Positions 41,999 to 50,871 are shown, numbered from the stretch's first letter. The stretch is 64,000 nt of DNA from Actinoplanes sp. TBRC 11911 (GCF_012933445.1 NZ_JABBNC010000034.1:48041-112040); one strand, 5' to 3'. Numbers and translations are program-made. Notes: generated from the sequence alone by a model not told the origin.

Positions 41999-42436
41999 AT
42001 GGAGCTTGAGCAGAGCCTCTTTGACCTGTGGCAGCGCCCGCCCGCCACCCTCGACGACCCGGCCGCCGCGTTCGCCCGCGTCTACACCGACCCGGTGCTC
42101 ATCAACGACCTGCCTTTCACGGTCGCCGACATCGTCAGCCGGGCGCAGGCGCTGCACGCCGCCTTCACCGAGCACACCATCGAGGTCGTCGACCGGATGG
42201 CGGCGCCCGGCAAGCTGACCGTCGCGTTCCGGCACCGCGCCCGGCACACCGGCGTGTGGCGGACCCCGCTCGGTGACCTGCCGCCGACCGGGCGGATCGT
42301 CACCGGCCTCGGCATCGACGTGCTCACCGTCGACGCCGAGGGCCGGGTGTCGCGGATCTGGGTGCTGGCCGACGAGTTGCAGCGCATCCTGCAGGTCTCA
42401 GACGCGGACCGCCTCGGCGTGCCAGATCCGCGCTAG
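41999..42436 (+). CDS. SnoaL-like / ester cyclase-like protein
   Basis: The 145-residue alpha+beta barrel-type protein begins MELEQSLFDLWQRPP, with FARVYTDPVLINDLPFTVAD, then KLTVAFRHRARHTGVWRTPL (strand with conserved H/R) and a GLGIDVLTVDAEGRVSRIWV strand typical of SnoaL-like folds. The role could be isomerase, cyclase or ligand binding; not assignable. The ATG at 41999 is used. The 3' end overlaps the convergent glgP by 39 bp. Confidence 0.75.
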   Translation: MELEQSLFDLWQRPPATLDDPAAAFARVYTDPVLINDLPFTVADIVSRAQALHAAFTEHTIEVVDRMAAPGKLTVAFRHRARHTGVWRTPLGDLPPTGRIVTGLGIDVLTVDAEGRVSRIWVLADELQRILQVSDADRLGVPDPR

Positions 42437-44797
42437 GTAGTCGTTCACCGTACGGTCGGCGGAGAAGAAGCCCGAGCGTGCCGTGTTCAGGATCGACATG
42501 CCGGTCCAGCGGTCCTGGTCGCGCCACACCTCGTCGACCGTCTCCTGGCAGTCCACGTACGCGCGGTAGTCGGCCAGCGTCAGGTATTCGTCGCGGTCCA
42601 GCAGCGACGCGGCCACCTCGGCACCGACACCGCCGAACGCGCCGGACGAGATCGCGTCGAGGGCCTGGCGCAGCTCGGCGTCGGTGTCGTAGTGGTCGCG
42701 CGGACGGTACGGACCCGCCCGCAGCGCCAGGGCGGCCGGCGCGTCCATGCCGAACAGGAAGAAGTTCTCGGCGCCGACCCGGTCGCGGATCTCGACGTTC
42801 GCGCCGTCCAGCGTGCCGATCGTGACCGCGCCGTTGAGGGCCAGCTTCATGTTCCCGGTGCCGGACGCCTCCTTGCCGGCCATCGAGATCTGCTCACTCA
42901 GGTCGGCGGCCGGGATGATCCGCTCGGCGAGGGTGATGTTGTAGTTCGGCGGGAACACCACCTTCAGGAAGCGGCTCACGTCCGGGTCGGCGTCCACCGT
43001 GGCGGCGACCGCGTTGACCAGCCGGATGATGGACTTCGCCGCGTGGTACGCCGGTGCCGCCTTGCCACCGAACAGGATCGTGCGCGGGCCCGGAGCGTAC
43101 CGGGAATCGCTCTTGATCCGGTGGTAGAGGGTGACCACGTGCAACAGCTTGAGCTGCTGGCGCTTGTACTCATGGAACCGCTTGATCATGACGTCGGTGA
43201 GCGAGCCGGGGTCGCCCAGGCCGAGCGCGACCTTGCCGGCCCGCTTCACCGAGCGCCACCGCTCCCGGAACGACGCGTCGGACGCCAGCGGCTCCAGCCC
43301 CGACAACAGCGATAGATCCGAGATCCACCGGTCGGTGCCGAGGCCGTCGCTGATCAATGAGGACAGCCGCGGGTTCGCCAGCCGCACGAATCGCCGGGGC
43401 GACACGCCGTTGGTCACGTTGCGGAACTTCTGCGGCCACATCGTCGCGAAGTCGCCGAGCACCGTCGAGGTGAGCAACTCGGTGTGCAGCTCGGCGACCC
43501 CGTTCACGGCTTGCGACCCGACACAGGCGAGATGCGCCATCCGAACGCGACGCTCCGGTTCCTCCTGGATGAGCGACATCCGGCGTACGCGGTCGGCATC
43601 GCCCGGGAAACGCGCCGAGACCTCCTGCAGGAAGCGCAGGTTGATCTCGTAGATGATCTCCAGATGGCGGGGCAGCAGCCGCTCCATCAGGCTCACCGGC
43701 CACGTCTCCAGGGCCTCCGGCAGCAGGGTGTGACATGTGTACGCGAAGGTGCGCCGGGTGATGTCCCAGGCCCGGTCCCAGCCCAGCTCGTACTCGTCGA
43801 CCAGCAGCCGCATCAACTCGGGCACGGCCAGCACCGGATGCGTGTCGTTGAGCTGGATCACGGTCTTCTCGGCGAACGCGTCCCAGTCGGTGTTGCGGAA
43901 CCGGAACCGCCGGATGATGTCCCGCAGCGAGCACGACACCAGGAAATACTGCTGCTTGAGCCGCAGCTCCCGGCCGTCCGCGGTGCTGTCGTCCGGGTAG
44001 AGCACCTTGCTGATGTTCTCGGCGCGCACCGCCTCGGTCACCGCCTCGGCGTACCGGCCCGCCGAGAACTTGCTCAGGTCGAACGACGCCTCGTGCGCCC
44101 GCGCCTTCCACAGCCGCACGATGTTCACGGTGTCGGTCCCGTACCCCGGCACCAGCATGTGGCTCGGCTCGCCCAGCACGATCTCGCCGGGGATCCATTT
44201 CCCATTCTCGGTACGCCCGTAGAACCCCACCACCTGGCGATCATCCGGGGCCGGGAACTCCCACGGGTCACCCTGGAAGGCCCAGTCGTCCGGCTTCTCC
44301 ACCTGGGCGCCGTCCTCGAACGCCTGCTTGAAGATCCCCAGGTCGTACCGGATGCCGTACCCCACGGCCGGGATGTCCAGCGTGGCCATGGCGTCCAGCA
44401 GGCACGCCGCGAGCCGCCCGAGGCCGCCGTTACCCAGCCCCGGCTCGACGTCCAGCCTCTCGACCTCGTCCGCGTCGAACCCGAGCGACTTCAACGCCGC
44501 CGCGGCCAGCTCACCGGTGCCCGAGTACAGCAGGTTCTGCTCGAGCTGCGGCCCCAGCAGGTATTCCGCGGACAGGTAGTAGACCCAGCGCGGGTTGGCG
44601 GCATACTGCGCCGCGGCGGTGCGGGCACGCCGCTCGGCCAGCCGGTCGCGCACGGTGACCGCGAGCGTCTCGTACGCGTCCTGCGCGCTGGCCGACTCGA
44701 CGGTCGTCCCGCGCCGGTAGTAGAGGTTGCTCAGCAGATCCTGCTCGAACTCGGCAGGGGTGCGCCCGAGCGCCCGCAGCCCGTTGCGAAGGTCCAT
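42398..44797 (-). CDS. glgP: Glycogen/maltodextrin phosphorylase
   Basis: The 799-residue PLP enzyme releases glucose-1-phosphate from alpha-1,4-glucan. Seen: the N-terminal WVYYLSAEYLLGPQLEQNL (about 72-90), GLGNGGLGRLAACLLDAMAT, IQLNDTHPVLAVPELMRLL, VMIKRFHEYKRQQLKLLHVV, and the PLP lysine in EASGTGNMKLALNGAVTIGT near residue 650. The length matches the long (GlgP/MalP) family, not the actinobacterial 850-aa Trehalose/alpha-glucan type. It stands alone, divergent from the Pycsar-like gene. Its end overlaps the SnoaL-like gene. Confidence 0.96.
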   Translation of the reverse strand: MDLRNGLRALGRTPAEFEQDLLSNLYYRRGTTVESASAQDAYETLAVTVRDRLAERRARTAAAQYAANPRWVYYLSAEYLLGPQLEQNLLYSGTGELAAAALKSLGFDADEVERLDVEPGLGNGGLGRLAACLLDAMATLDIPAVGYGIRYDLGIFKQAFEDGAQVEKPDDWAFQGDPWEFPAPDDRQVVGFYGRTENGKWIPGEIVLGEPSHMLVPGYGTDTVNIVRLWKARAHEASFDLSKFSAGRYAEAVTEAVRAENISKVLYPDDSTADGRELRLKQQYFLVSCSLRDIIRRFRFRNTDWDAFAEKTVIQLNDTHPVLAVPELMRLLVDEYELGWDRAWDITRRTFAYTCHTLLPEALETWPVSLMERLLPRHLEIIYEINLRFLQEVSARFPGDADRVRRMSLIQEEPERRVRMAHLACVGSQAVNGVAELHTELLTSTVLGDFATMWPQKFRNVTNGVSPRRFVRLANPRLSSLISDGLGTDRWISDLSLLSGLEPLASDASFRERWRSVKRAGKVALGLGDPGSLTDVMIKRFHEYKRQQLKLLHVVTLYHRIKSDSRYAPGPRTILFGGKAAPAYHAAKSIIRLVNAVAATVDADPDVSRFLKVVFPPNYNITLAERIIPAADLSEQISMAGKEASGTGNMKLALNGAVTIGTLDGANVEIRDRVGAENFFLFGMDAPAALALRAGPYRPRDHYDTDAELRQALDAISSGAFGGVGAEVAASLLDRDEYLTLADYRAYVDCQETVDEVWRDQDRWTGMSILNTARSGFFSADRTVNDYLARIWHAEAVRV

Positions 44798-44975
44798 GCC
44801 GCCAGAGTGCCTCGGAAAGGTGACGCGCGCCTGTCGCTTTTCCGAAGAGTCGGCATCCGCTCGGCCTTGCGGCGGTCGCGTAACCCGCCTCTCGCTGAAC
44901 CCGCATCATGTGATGTGGGTCGGCGACGCGTATCCGTACACAGACCGCCCGGCCGCGCCGGTGCCTGCTGGAGAC

Positions 44976-45464
44976 ATGAGCGCCGACCAGGACCTGCAGC
45001 ACGACACGTCCCTTGCCCTGCACACCATCACCGAGACCAACCAATCGATCAGGTTCGCCGACACCAAGGCCGGCGCTCTCGCCGGAATCCAGGCCCTGAT
45101 GATCACCATCCTGGCCAGACGTCACGAGTCGGGTGACGGCACGCTTCTGCGGCTGCTTTACCTTGCCTGCCTCCTCGGGATTCTTGTCTCGGCCTTGCTG
45201 CTGGCCGTCGGCCAGGTACCCCGTCTGCTCGAAGACCAGGGTCGGATGAACCGGGTGTCCTTTACCGCCCTGAGCCGGATGCATCCTGACCAGCTGCTGC
45301 AGGTGCCGCCCATGGACCACCGCCACGAAGATGCCTGGCGTCAGGCGGCTTCCCTGGCCCGCATCGCTCTCGCCAAGTTCCGCTGGCTGACCCGCGCGGC
45401 GGCGAGCACGGTTCTCACGTTGGCGGCCGTGCTCGCCTGGCAGCAGGCCGCGACGTTGGCGTGA
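44976..45464 (+). CDS. Pycsar effector-like membrane protein (DUF5706-type)
   Basis: The 162-residue protein begins with a soluble helix ending TNQSIRFADTKAGALAG. The A-D-T-K-A-G motif at the entrance to the first membrane helix is the signature of the Pycsar/CBASS-type transmembrane effector family (PF18967). Three membrane segments: about 33-49, 60-80 and 140-160. In Pycsar systems such proteins sense cyclic UMP/CMP made by an adjacent cyclase and depolarise the membrane during phage infection. No nucleotide cyclase gene is adjacent, so this is an orphan or a family member with another role. CTGGAGAC precedes the ATG at 44976. Confidence 0.75.
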   Translation: MSADQDLQHDTSLALHTITETNQSIRFADTKAGALAGIQALMITILARRHESGDGTLLRLLYLACLLGILVSALLLAVGQVPRLLEDQGRMNRVSFTALSRMHPDQLLQVPPMDHRHEDAWRQAASLARIALAKFRWLTRAAASTVLTLAAVLAWQQAATLA

Positions 45465-45614
45465 CATTCGCCAAGTGGCCTGCGAGTCCGTCACGGTTCG
45501 TGAAGCGCGGCTGTGGTCATCGGGCTTTGCGGGACTACGTTCCCGGTGGGTTTCGGGGCAGCACGGTGCTCCGTTACGATCCGTCGACTCGTATCCAGGG
45601 ATGGAGAAGGCACA

Positions 45615-46043
45615 GTGACCCAGCGGTTTCAGGCGAGGGCGTTCGCGGTCGTGGCCCGCTACCTGGGTTCTGGCGAGCAGCCACGGGTCGCCACCCGCGC
45701 GACGGTCGGCGCGTTCGATGCGAGCCGGCTCGCCACCGTGTTGAGTCGTGGCATCGTGCCTGGCATCGCCAACGCGGTCACGGACGCGATCCATAACTCG
45801 ACCGGCGCGCAGGTCGTCGTGGCCACCGACCAGCGGGTGCTATTTCTGTCTTGCACCTTTTGGGGCGGGCCGGGCGATGAGTTGGTCACGATCGTTCCGC
45901 GCGACCTGTTGTCGCTGGCCGAGTCGAAGTTGGGCACGGTGAGTGTCCTGCGGCTGTCGTTCGCCGGGGGCGGTGTCTCGCTGACCTTCCCGCGCATTGA
46001 CAAGGCCGGCGCCGTAGCACTCGCTGCCGAGCTGCGATCCTGA
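45615..46043 (+). CDS. Hypothetical protein (PH-like fold possible)
   Basis: The 142-residue soluble protein opens MTQRFQARAFAVVARYLG and has the pattern VVVATDQRVLFLSC...IVPRDLLSLAESK...VSVLRLSFAGGGVSLTFPR. The alternating 'VVATDQRVLFL ... I....L..' strands resemble bacterial PH-like (bPH) domains. The GTG at 45615 has GGAGAAGG upstream. It lies 150 bp after the Pycsar-like gene, in the same direction. Function unknown. Confidence 0.65.
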   Translation: MTQRFQARAFAVVARYLGSGEQPRVATRATVGAFDASRLATVLSRGIVPGIANAVTDAIHNSTGAQVVVATDQRVLFLSCTFWGGPGDELVTIVPRDLLSLAESKLGTVSVLRLSFAGGGVSLTFPRIDKAGAVALAAELRS

Positions 46044-46054
46044 CTTTCTCCCAC

Positions 46055-46170
46055 GCATAGGCCTTCACCCGCTGAATCTGGGCCGGGCCGAGATCGAACG
46101 CTACGTCCGTTGGATGCAAGAAGTCCGCTGCTACCAGCCCTCGGCCGTGCTTCGCCGGCTGTCGGCGAGA
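46055..46170 (+). pseudogene. Relic of a tyrosine recombinase/integrase (N-terminal core-binding part)
   Basis: The plus-strand frame reads LNLGRAEIERYVRWMQEVRC followed by YQPSAVLRRLSARQPGG. This is the SAM-like core-binding domain of XerC/phage-type integrases (commonly '...RYVRWMQEVRRF.PSTV.RRLS'). No start, no catalytic domain and no continuation are present. The relic marks the left edge of an island-like region. Confidence 0.7.
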
Positions 46171-46242
46171 CAACCCGGCGGTGTCCGGAATGGTGGCATG
46201 AAGAAACCGCGCGCACACAATTTCTGTGCGGACGCCACCCGG

Positions 46243-46455
46243 TCACGGATGGGAAGCCCGCCAGGATCGAATCAGTTCGTCTTTCCAGCCGGGCGGTGGT
46301 GGCCACGGAACGCCCCAGGCCGCGAGGGTGGCCTTCGTCCAACCGCCTTTCGGGGTCTTGGCCGCCTCAATCTCATCGGGCGATACGTTCGAGCGCAGTG
46401 GAGGACCTTGGTAGCTCACCAGTAGATGATTACCGACGAGGTCTGCGAGCCTCAA
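46243..46455 (-). CDS. Small hypothetical protein
   Basis: The 70-residue protein has a C-terminal TPKGGWTKATLAAWGVPWPP segment followed by PPGWKDELIR. The 'WGVPWPPPxGWxxxL' pattern is one seen in short actinobacterial proteins of unknown function. The TTG start at 46453-46455 overlaps the stop of the upstream RDRT-family gene, so the pair may be coupled. It could be the surviving end of a larger gene. Confidence 0.5.
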   Translation of the reverse strand: MRLADLVGNHLLVSYQGPPLRSNVSPDEIEAAKTPKGGWTKATLAAWGVPWPPPPGWKDELIRSWRASHP

Positions 46456-47315
46456 ACCCTTTGCCGCGCAAGATCACACGCTGCCGAAACCCAGCGACAT
46501 CTGGTGCCCAGTCCGCGGTCCTTTGGTCCGATATTCCGCGGCTTTAGCTGCTGATCCGGGCAGGCGGGTTGGTGGCGGGTTTTTCCGGGCCGTTTTCGTG
46601 TGCCGGTGGCGTGACGGCGGGATACGGGCACGGGTGTGAGTCGTCGCCAAGCCGGTGGTCTGATTGCCGTGCCCGGCGGCGGCGTCGCTGTGGGTCGCCT
46701 CGCGTGTTGGTGGCCGCGACGTGCTGGTGCATGTATGCGGGCGGCGCTCTCGTGTGGCGGTCGCATGCCTGCCGTGGCTGGCGGCGGCCCGCTGTGCGGG
46801 TCGCCACGCTGCGCGGACGCGACCCGACTCTCGCGCGGCGCGGCTGGGTCGTGGAGCACGGCCGGGTTGGGTGGTGCGGCCGGATTACGGGGTGCGGCGC
46901 GGTCCACCAGCCCGGTGAGCTCGCTGTGCCGGCCGGTGTCGCCCTGGGCTAGGTTATCGGCGCGACCCGCCGGCGCCGGCGTGGCTGTCGGGGCCGGGGG
47001 GCCTGCCGGTACGGCACGGCTTGTGGGCACGTCGGCTATATCCGGCTGGTTGGCTGCCGCTGGTGCCGGGCGTTGGGTCAGGGTTGCCTCGGCGGGCCAG
47101 ATCAACGGCGGGACCGCCTCGGCCAGGTCATGCAGGCCGATGATCGCGCATTCGTCGGAACAGCCATGCGCCCGGCACAGCTTACGCGCGTGCCGGCGCG
47201 CCAATCCCCAAGACCGGCGCCGTGCCTGTTCACGACGAAACGCGTCCTTTCCCGGCGAATATCGTCGTGCCTTAGTGCGGTCACGCAGAGCAGCCGTCAC
47301 TGGCCGGGTGAACAA
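46452..47315 (-). CDS. Hypothetical protein, second member of the RDRT family
   Basis: The ~287-residue protein has N-terminal residues ~11-50 containing RDRTKARRYSPGKDAFRREQ and RRSWGLARRHARKLCRAHG, colinear with the protein at 183-1583. The similarity continues upstream in frame (a C-R-E-N-x-F/L-x-R-x-Q-L-x-L/F-F-T pattern), so the true start may lie before the TTG at 47315. After a conserved-looking SDECAIIGLHDLAEAVPPLI come Pro/Ala-rich residues without tandem repeats and a basic C-terminus. Both loci have an AT-rich upstream region. Function unknown. Confidence 0.5.
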   Translation of the reverse strand: MFTRPVTAALRDRTKARRYSPGKDAFRREQARRRSWGLARRHARKLCRAHGCSDECAIIGLHDLAEAVPPLIWPAEATLTQRPAPAAANQPDIADVPTSRAVPAGPPAPTATPAPAGRADNLAQGDTGRHSELTGLVDRAAPRNPAAPPNPAVLHDPAAPRESRVASAQRGDPHSGPPPATAGMRPPHESAARIHAPARRGHQHARRPTATPPPGTAIRPPAWRRLTPVPVSRRHATGTRKRPGKTRHQPACPDQQLKPRNIGPKDRGLGTRCRWVSAACDLARQRV

Positions 47316-47329
47316 GGAAAGCTGCTGGT

Positions 47330-47711
47330 ACCGTATGAATACATTTTCTCGCCCCGCAGACGGCCTCGCATCAAAACGATCGTGCCAACCTCAGAAAACC
47401 ATAACCGTCCACACAAGACACACTGCCGGCGCGCCAATTCCGGCTATTCGTTATTTTGTCTTTACCAGCTTACGGAAGGCGACTCTCATACCGCAGACAA
47501 GGTCTCGCTCAAGGTGGGGACCAGACTCGCGAACATCGATATAGGTGAGATCTTGGTGGTGCCCCCACGCCATCGGCGAGCAGATCGTCCGGATCTTCAG
47601 CGAGGTGCTCGGCGAGCAGGCCGGCTATCGGCCGCTCAACCCCCATCAGGTACGACCGGGCAATGGGCGGCGGAGCGCCGCAGCGAGCTGCAGACGTCGA
47701 CGAGGCGGCGA
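47330..47711. other. AT-rich gene-free stretch
   Basis: About 47330-47540 is the least GC-rich sequence in the window (runs such as gaatacattttctc, attcgttattttgtcttt). It probably carries the promoter of the minus-strand RDRT-family gene and suggests foreign origin. 47575-47700 has an unassigned open frame on either strand without recognised homology. Confidence 0.5.
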
Positions 47712-48182
47712 TCACTTGGTGGGCGGGCACGCCGGTAGGTAGGGGGCCGGCGGCTCCGCCCAGCAACTCTGGAAGACCTGGTCGCCGACCGAGATCCTGG
47801 TGAAGTACATGGTGCCGTTCTCGGCCGGTGCCGGCTGCGACAGCACCACCGGCACCGAGGTGCTGACATCGTGGCCCTCCACGCAGGACGGGTCGCAGTC
47901 GACCTGGTTGAGGACGCCCTCGCCGGTCGCGGTCGTCTCGCCCCAGTCGGACCACGTCAGGTCATTGAGTACGGCCGAGCCGTCGCCGCAGGTCAGCTGG
48001 ATAGTGGTGGGTTTGATCTGGCCGGGGTTGTCGCAGTCGTCGGTGATCCGCACGGCGGACAGCGGCGCGTCGACGGCTCCGGGTGGTGCATCCGACGCCC
48101 GGTGCGTGATCGCGAAGACCAGCGAGAGAATGACGACCAGTCCGGCCGCCGACCAGGCGGCGAGGGCCGTCCACCTGTTCAT
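47712..48182 (-). CDS. Membrane-anchored hypothetical protein (cassette gene 2)
   Basis: The 156-residue protein has a single N-terminal membrane helix (MNRWTALAAWSAAGLVVILS onward, residues ~5-25), then an extracytoplasmic domain with six cysteines (DDCDNPG, LTCGDG, DCDPSCVEG, QSCWAEP, PACPP) that probably form disulphides. The ATG at 48182 overlaps the stop of the 339-residue gene (ATGA), so the two are made together. Family not recognised. Confidence 0.7.
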   Translation of the reverse strand: MNRWTALAAWSAAGLVVILSLVFAITHRASDAPPGAVDAPLSAVRITDDCDNPGQIKPTTIQLTCGDGSAVLNDLTWSDWGETTATGEGVLNQVDCDPSCVEGHDVSTSVPVVLSQPAPAENGTMYFTRISVGDQVFQSCWAEPPAPYLPACPPTK

Positions 48183-49198
48183 TCTTGCTCCCTCCTGGAC
48201 CACCGCAACGGCAGCACCGCCGCCTGGATGAGTGAGACGAGGGCACCACCGGCAATGCCGAGCAGTACGCCGGAGACGAAGCCGATGTACACCCCGCGCT
48301 GCTGGATGGGCAGACTGATCCCGGTGAGCTGAACGGCGTCGCCGTCGTCGGCGGCCCAGTGCCAGCCGAACGGGTCGGTCGTGGTCGGCAGGGTGCCGGC
48401 CTGCAGCGAATACTGGGCGGTCACCGGATTGTCCTGGCGCGCCGGGTCGACGAAGTAGAGGCTGCGCGTCACCTCGAAGCGCGGGGCGCCTTCGATGCGG
48501 GAGTCCACCCGCACCGCGGGGAGAGTGGCCGAGACGTACTGGCCGTTGAAGGCGAGCGGCGCCCCGGAATCCCAGCAGAGCGACACCTTCGCGATCGGCC
48601 ACCACTTTCCGGTGGCGGCCCGGCCGGGGGAGGCGCCGGCCATGCCTAATACGTTCGCGGCGGTGCGGTCCTCGGGCGTACCGGTGAATGCGGTCAACGC
48701 CGTCTCGGATATCGGCTGTTCGCCGAGGGTGAGCCCGCCGTCGCTGATGACAAAGGGGGTCGGGTGGGCTCGCCCGACGTAGCGGTAGCGGTCGGGACAC
48801 GGGTGCGGCTGGCCGGCGGTCCGGTCGGTCAGGACACTCCACTGCGCCTTGCCGGTCGGGCCCAGGATGCCGAAGACGTCGAGCTCGAGCGCGACGGTCT
48901 TGGAATCCAGCTGGTAGAGGGTCTCGTCGACGCTGACGCTGATCGCCCCGTCGACGTAGATCTGCATCGACGAGTTCGGAACCACCGGCGGCGAGTCGGT
49001 GCCCGGCCGCAGCCCGTAGCCGATCGCGCCGATGGACACCGTCAGCAACGCCAGCACGATCATCGTCGGACGGTGAATGCGGTCGAGGTAGCGGTGTGTC
49101 GCGGGGTGGCGGGCGCGGGGCCGTAGGTGGCGACGGGGTCGCGCGGACCGGTGCCGGAGCCGGCGCTTGCGCACCGCTTCGTCCGGCATGTCCTCCAT
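48179..49198 (-). CDS. Two-helix membrane hypothetical protein (cassette gene 1)
   Basis: The 339-residue protein has a very basic cytoplasmic N-terminus (about 40 residues, many Arg/His). Helix 1 is at about 45-63 (PTMIVLALLTVSIGAIGYGL). A ~230-residue extracytoplasmic beta-rich domain follows with conserved-looking Trp and Cys, and a C-terminal helix at about 305-332 (GVYIGFVSGVLLGIAGGALV). Both termini are predicted in the cytoplasm. It is coupled by ATGA to the smaller cysteine-rich protein, suggesting a surface complex. No recognised family. It lies next to the AT-rich, integrase-relic region. Confidence 0.7.
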   Translation of the reverse strand: MEDMPDEAVRKRRLRHRSARPRRHLRPRARHPATHRYLDRIHRPTMIVLALLTVSIGAIGYGLRPGTDSPPVVPNSSMQIYVDGAISVSVDETLYQLDSKTVALELDVFGILGPTGKAQWSVLTDRTAGQPHPCPDRYRYVGRAHPTPFVISDGGLTLGEQPISETALTAFTGTPEDRTAANVLGMAGASPGRAATGKWWPIAKVSLCWDSGAPLAFNGQYVSATLPAVRVDSRIEGAPRFEVTRSLYFVDPARQDNPVTAQYSLQAGTLPTTTDPFGWHWAADDGDAVQLTGISLPIQQRGVYIGFVSGVLLGIAGGALVSLIQAAVLPLRWSRREQE

Positions 49199-49252
49199 TC
49201 AATACCAGCGGCGCACCGGCCGGAAGGGATCGATAGGGGTAATCCCGCCGCC

Positions 49253-50713
49253 TCAGACGGGGACCGGGGCCTCGGCCGACGCCACCCGGTCGCGCCCCGC
49301 GCCCTTCGCCGCGTACAGCGCCCGGTCCGCCGCCAGCACCAGCTCATCCGTGTCGGCGGAGATCGACGGCATGCCCGACAGACCCACCGAGATGGTGATC
49401 TGGTGCAGGCGGTCCTCGCCGATCGCGATCGGGGCCATCGCCACGCCGCGGCGGACCCGCTCGGCGACCTCGCGCGCGGTACCCGGGGAGGCGCCGGGGA
49501 GCAGGATCGCGAACTCCTCGCCGCCGTAGCGGGCGACGAGGTCGCCGGGGCGGACCAGGCCGCCCAGCCGGTGGGCGACCTCGACCAGGACGCGGTCGCC
49601 GGCGTTGTGGCCGTACGTGTCGTTGACCGCCTTGAAGTGGTCGATGTCGAGCAGCAGCATGCTCAGCTCGGTTCCGGTCCGCACGGCGCGTACCGACTCG
49701 GCGTGCAGGGCTTGCTCGAAGAAGCGGCGGCTGCGCAGGCCGGTCAGGCCGTCGGTGATGGCGGCGTGCCGCTGCGCCCGGACCAGCCCGGCCATCCGGC
49801 CCAGCACCAGCAGGAAGAGCAGGTTGCAGACCAGGCCGGCGACCAGCACGTGCGGGTCGACGCCGCGCAGGTACTGCACGACCATGACGGTGGGGGCGAT
49901 GACGGCGGCGATGGCCAGCACGGTCAGCCGGCCGGCCGAGGCGTCGGGCGTGGCCGTCGACGAGGGCGCGACCAACTGGCGGATCGAAGGGTGCAGCACC
50001 GCGGCGGCGAGCGTGAAGGTGGCCGACATCCAGATCGCGTCGAGGAAGTTGCCGGCCGCGTACGAGCCGCTGAGCACGGTGACGCTGTAGACGGTGTCGG
50101 CGACCAGCTTGACCGCGAGGTAGATGCCGATCATGCGCAGGGCGGTGCTGCGGGGTCCGGCGCCGAGCATCAGGCGGGCGCCCACCATGATCAGCATGAG
50201 GTCGCCGATCGGGTAGCACACCGAGACGAGGCGGGCCAGGTGGGTGGCGTCGACCTGCATGGTCGGGGCGATCACGAACGCGAAGATGATGTAGCTGGCG
50301 CTGACCGCGACGATGGCCGCGTCGATGGCGCTGGCCGCGTCCCAGCCCGGCGTGCGACGGCGTACGACAAGAAGTAAGGAAAGTGCCGTAAGTGGATATG
50401 TCGAGACATATCCGATGTCGGCAATGCTCGGGTACACGACCGGCCCGCCGATGTGCGAAAGCACGTAGAACGACACGTCGGCGTAGATGCCGGCACACCC
50501 GGACGCGGCGAGGATGAACAGCATCGGGCGCATCGTCGGGTGCCGCCGGGCCGTGACGAGGCAGCCGGCCACCAGGACGCCGTTGGGTGCCCAGTACAAC
50601 GCCGCGGCGGAGGACGGGCCGACCTGGAGCGCCCCGAAGTAGGACGCGATCATCACGGCGCCGGCCACGAGGGTGACATGCCACACCCGTACGGCGGCCA
50701 AGGCTCTGCTCAC
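49253..50713 (-). CDS. Membrane diguanylate cyclase (GGDEF)
   Basis: The 486-residue protein has an N-terminal sensor of about ten hydrophobic helices (to ~310), then a GGDEF domain: TDGLTGLRSRRFFEQ, LLLDIDHFKAVNDTYGHNAG, ARYGGEEFAILLPG and the C-terminal ADRALYAAKGAGRDRV. The active site is GGEEF, and the RxxD product-inhibition site (RPGD) stands five residues before it, so it should be an active, feedback-inhibited c-di-GMP synthase. The GTG at 50713 (VSRALAAVRVW) is used, with GGGGAGG just before it; TTG 50800 would run through the HAIR operator. It is divergent from hsp20. Confidence 0.92.
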   Translation of the reverse strand: MSRALAAVRVWHVTLVAGAVMIASYFGALQVGPSSAAALYWAPNGVLVAGCLVTARRHPTMRPMLFILAASGCAGIYADVSFYVLSHIGGPVVYPSIADIGYVSTYPLTALSLLLVVRRRTPGWDAASAIDAAIVAVSASYIIFAFVIAPTMQVDATHLARLVSVCYPIGDLMLIMVGARLMLGAGPRSTALRMIGIYLAVKLVADTVYSVTVLSGSYAAGNFLDAIWMSATFTLAAAVLHPSIRQLVAPSSTATPDASAGRLTVLAIAAVIAPTVMVVQYLRGVDPHVLVAGLVCNLLFLLVLGRMAGLVRAQRHAAITDGLTGLRSRRFFEQALHAESVRAVRTGTELSMLLLDIDHFKAVNDTYGHNAGDRVLVEVAHRLGGLVRPGDLVARYGGEEFAILLPGASPGTAREVAERVRRGVAMAPIAIGEDRLHQITISVGLSGMPSISADTDELVLAADRALYAAKGAGRDRVASAEAPVPV

Positions 50714-50777
50714 CCTCCCCAGAGTCACCGTTGCGGGTTGTCGGATAACGGGATCGATGGGTGCAAAATGGGTGCAA

Positions 50778-50804
50778 AAAGTTGAGTCGCAATGACTCAA
50801 CTTT
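50778..50804. promoter_or_regulatory. HAIR element (HspR operator)
   Basis: AAAGTTGAGTC-GCAAT-GACTCAACTTT, perfect 11-bp arms, contains TTGAGT-N7-ACTCAA. This matches the HspR-associated inverted repeat (CTTGAGT-N7-ACTCAAG) of actinobacteria. It lies about 70 bp before the hsp20 start and also covers the divergent GGDEF promoter region. Confidence 0.85.
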
Positions 50805-50871
50805 GGGGAATGCCGGCCCGGGTGCGCGCGTTCCTACCAGCACGGAAACAGTTACGAAGGTGGGGGACATC

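Noticed and set aside
46243..46455. Prophage integration module
   Set aside because: Only a short integrase fragment is present; no excisionase, phage structural gene or clear att repeat was found.
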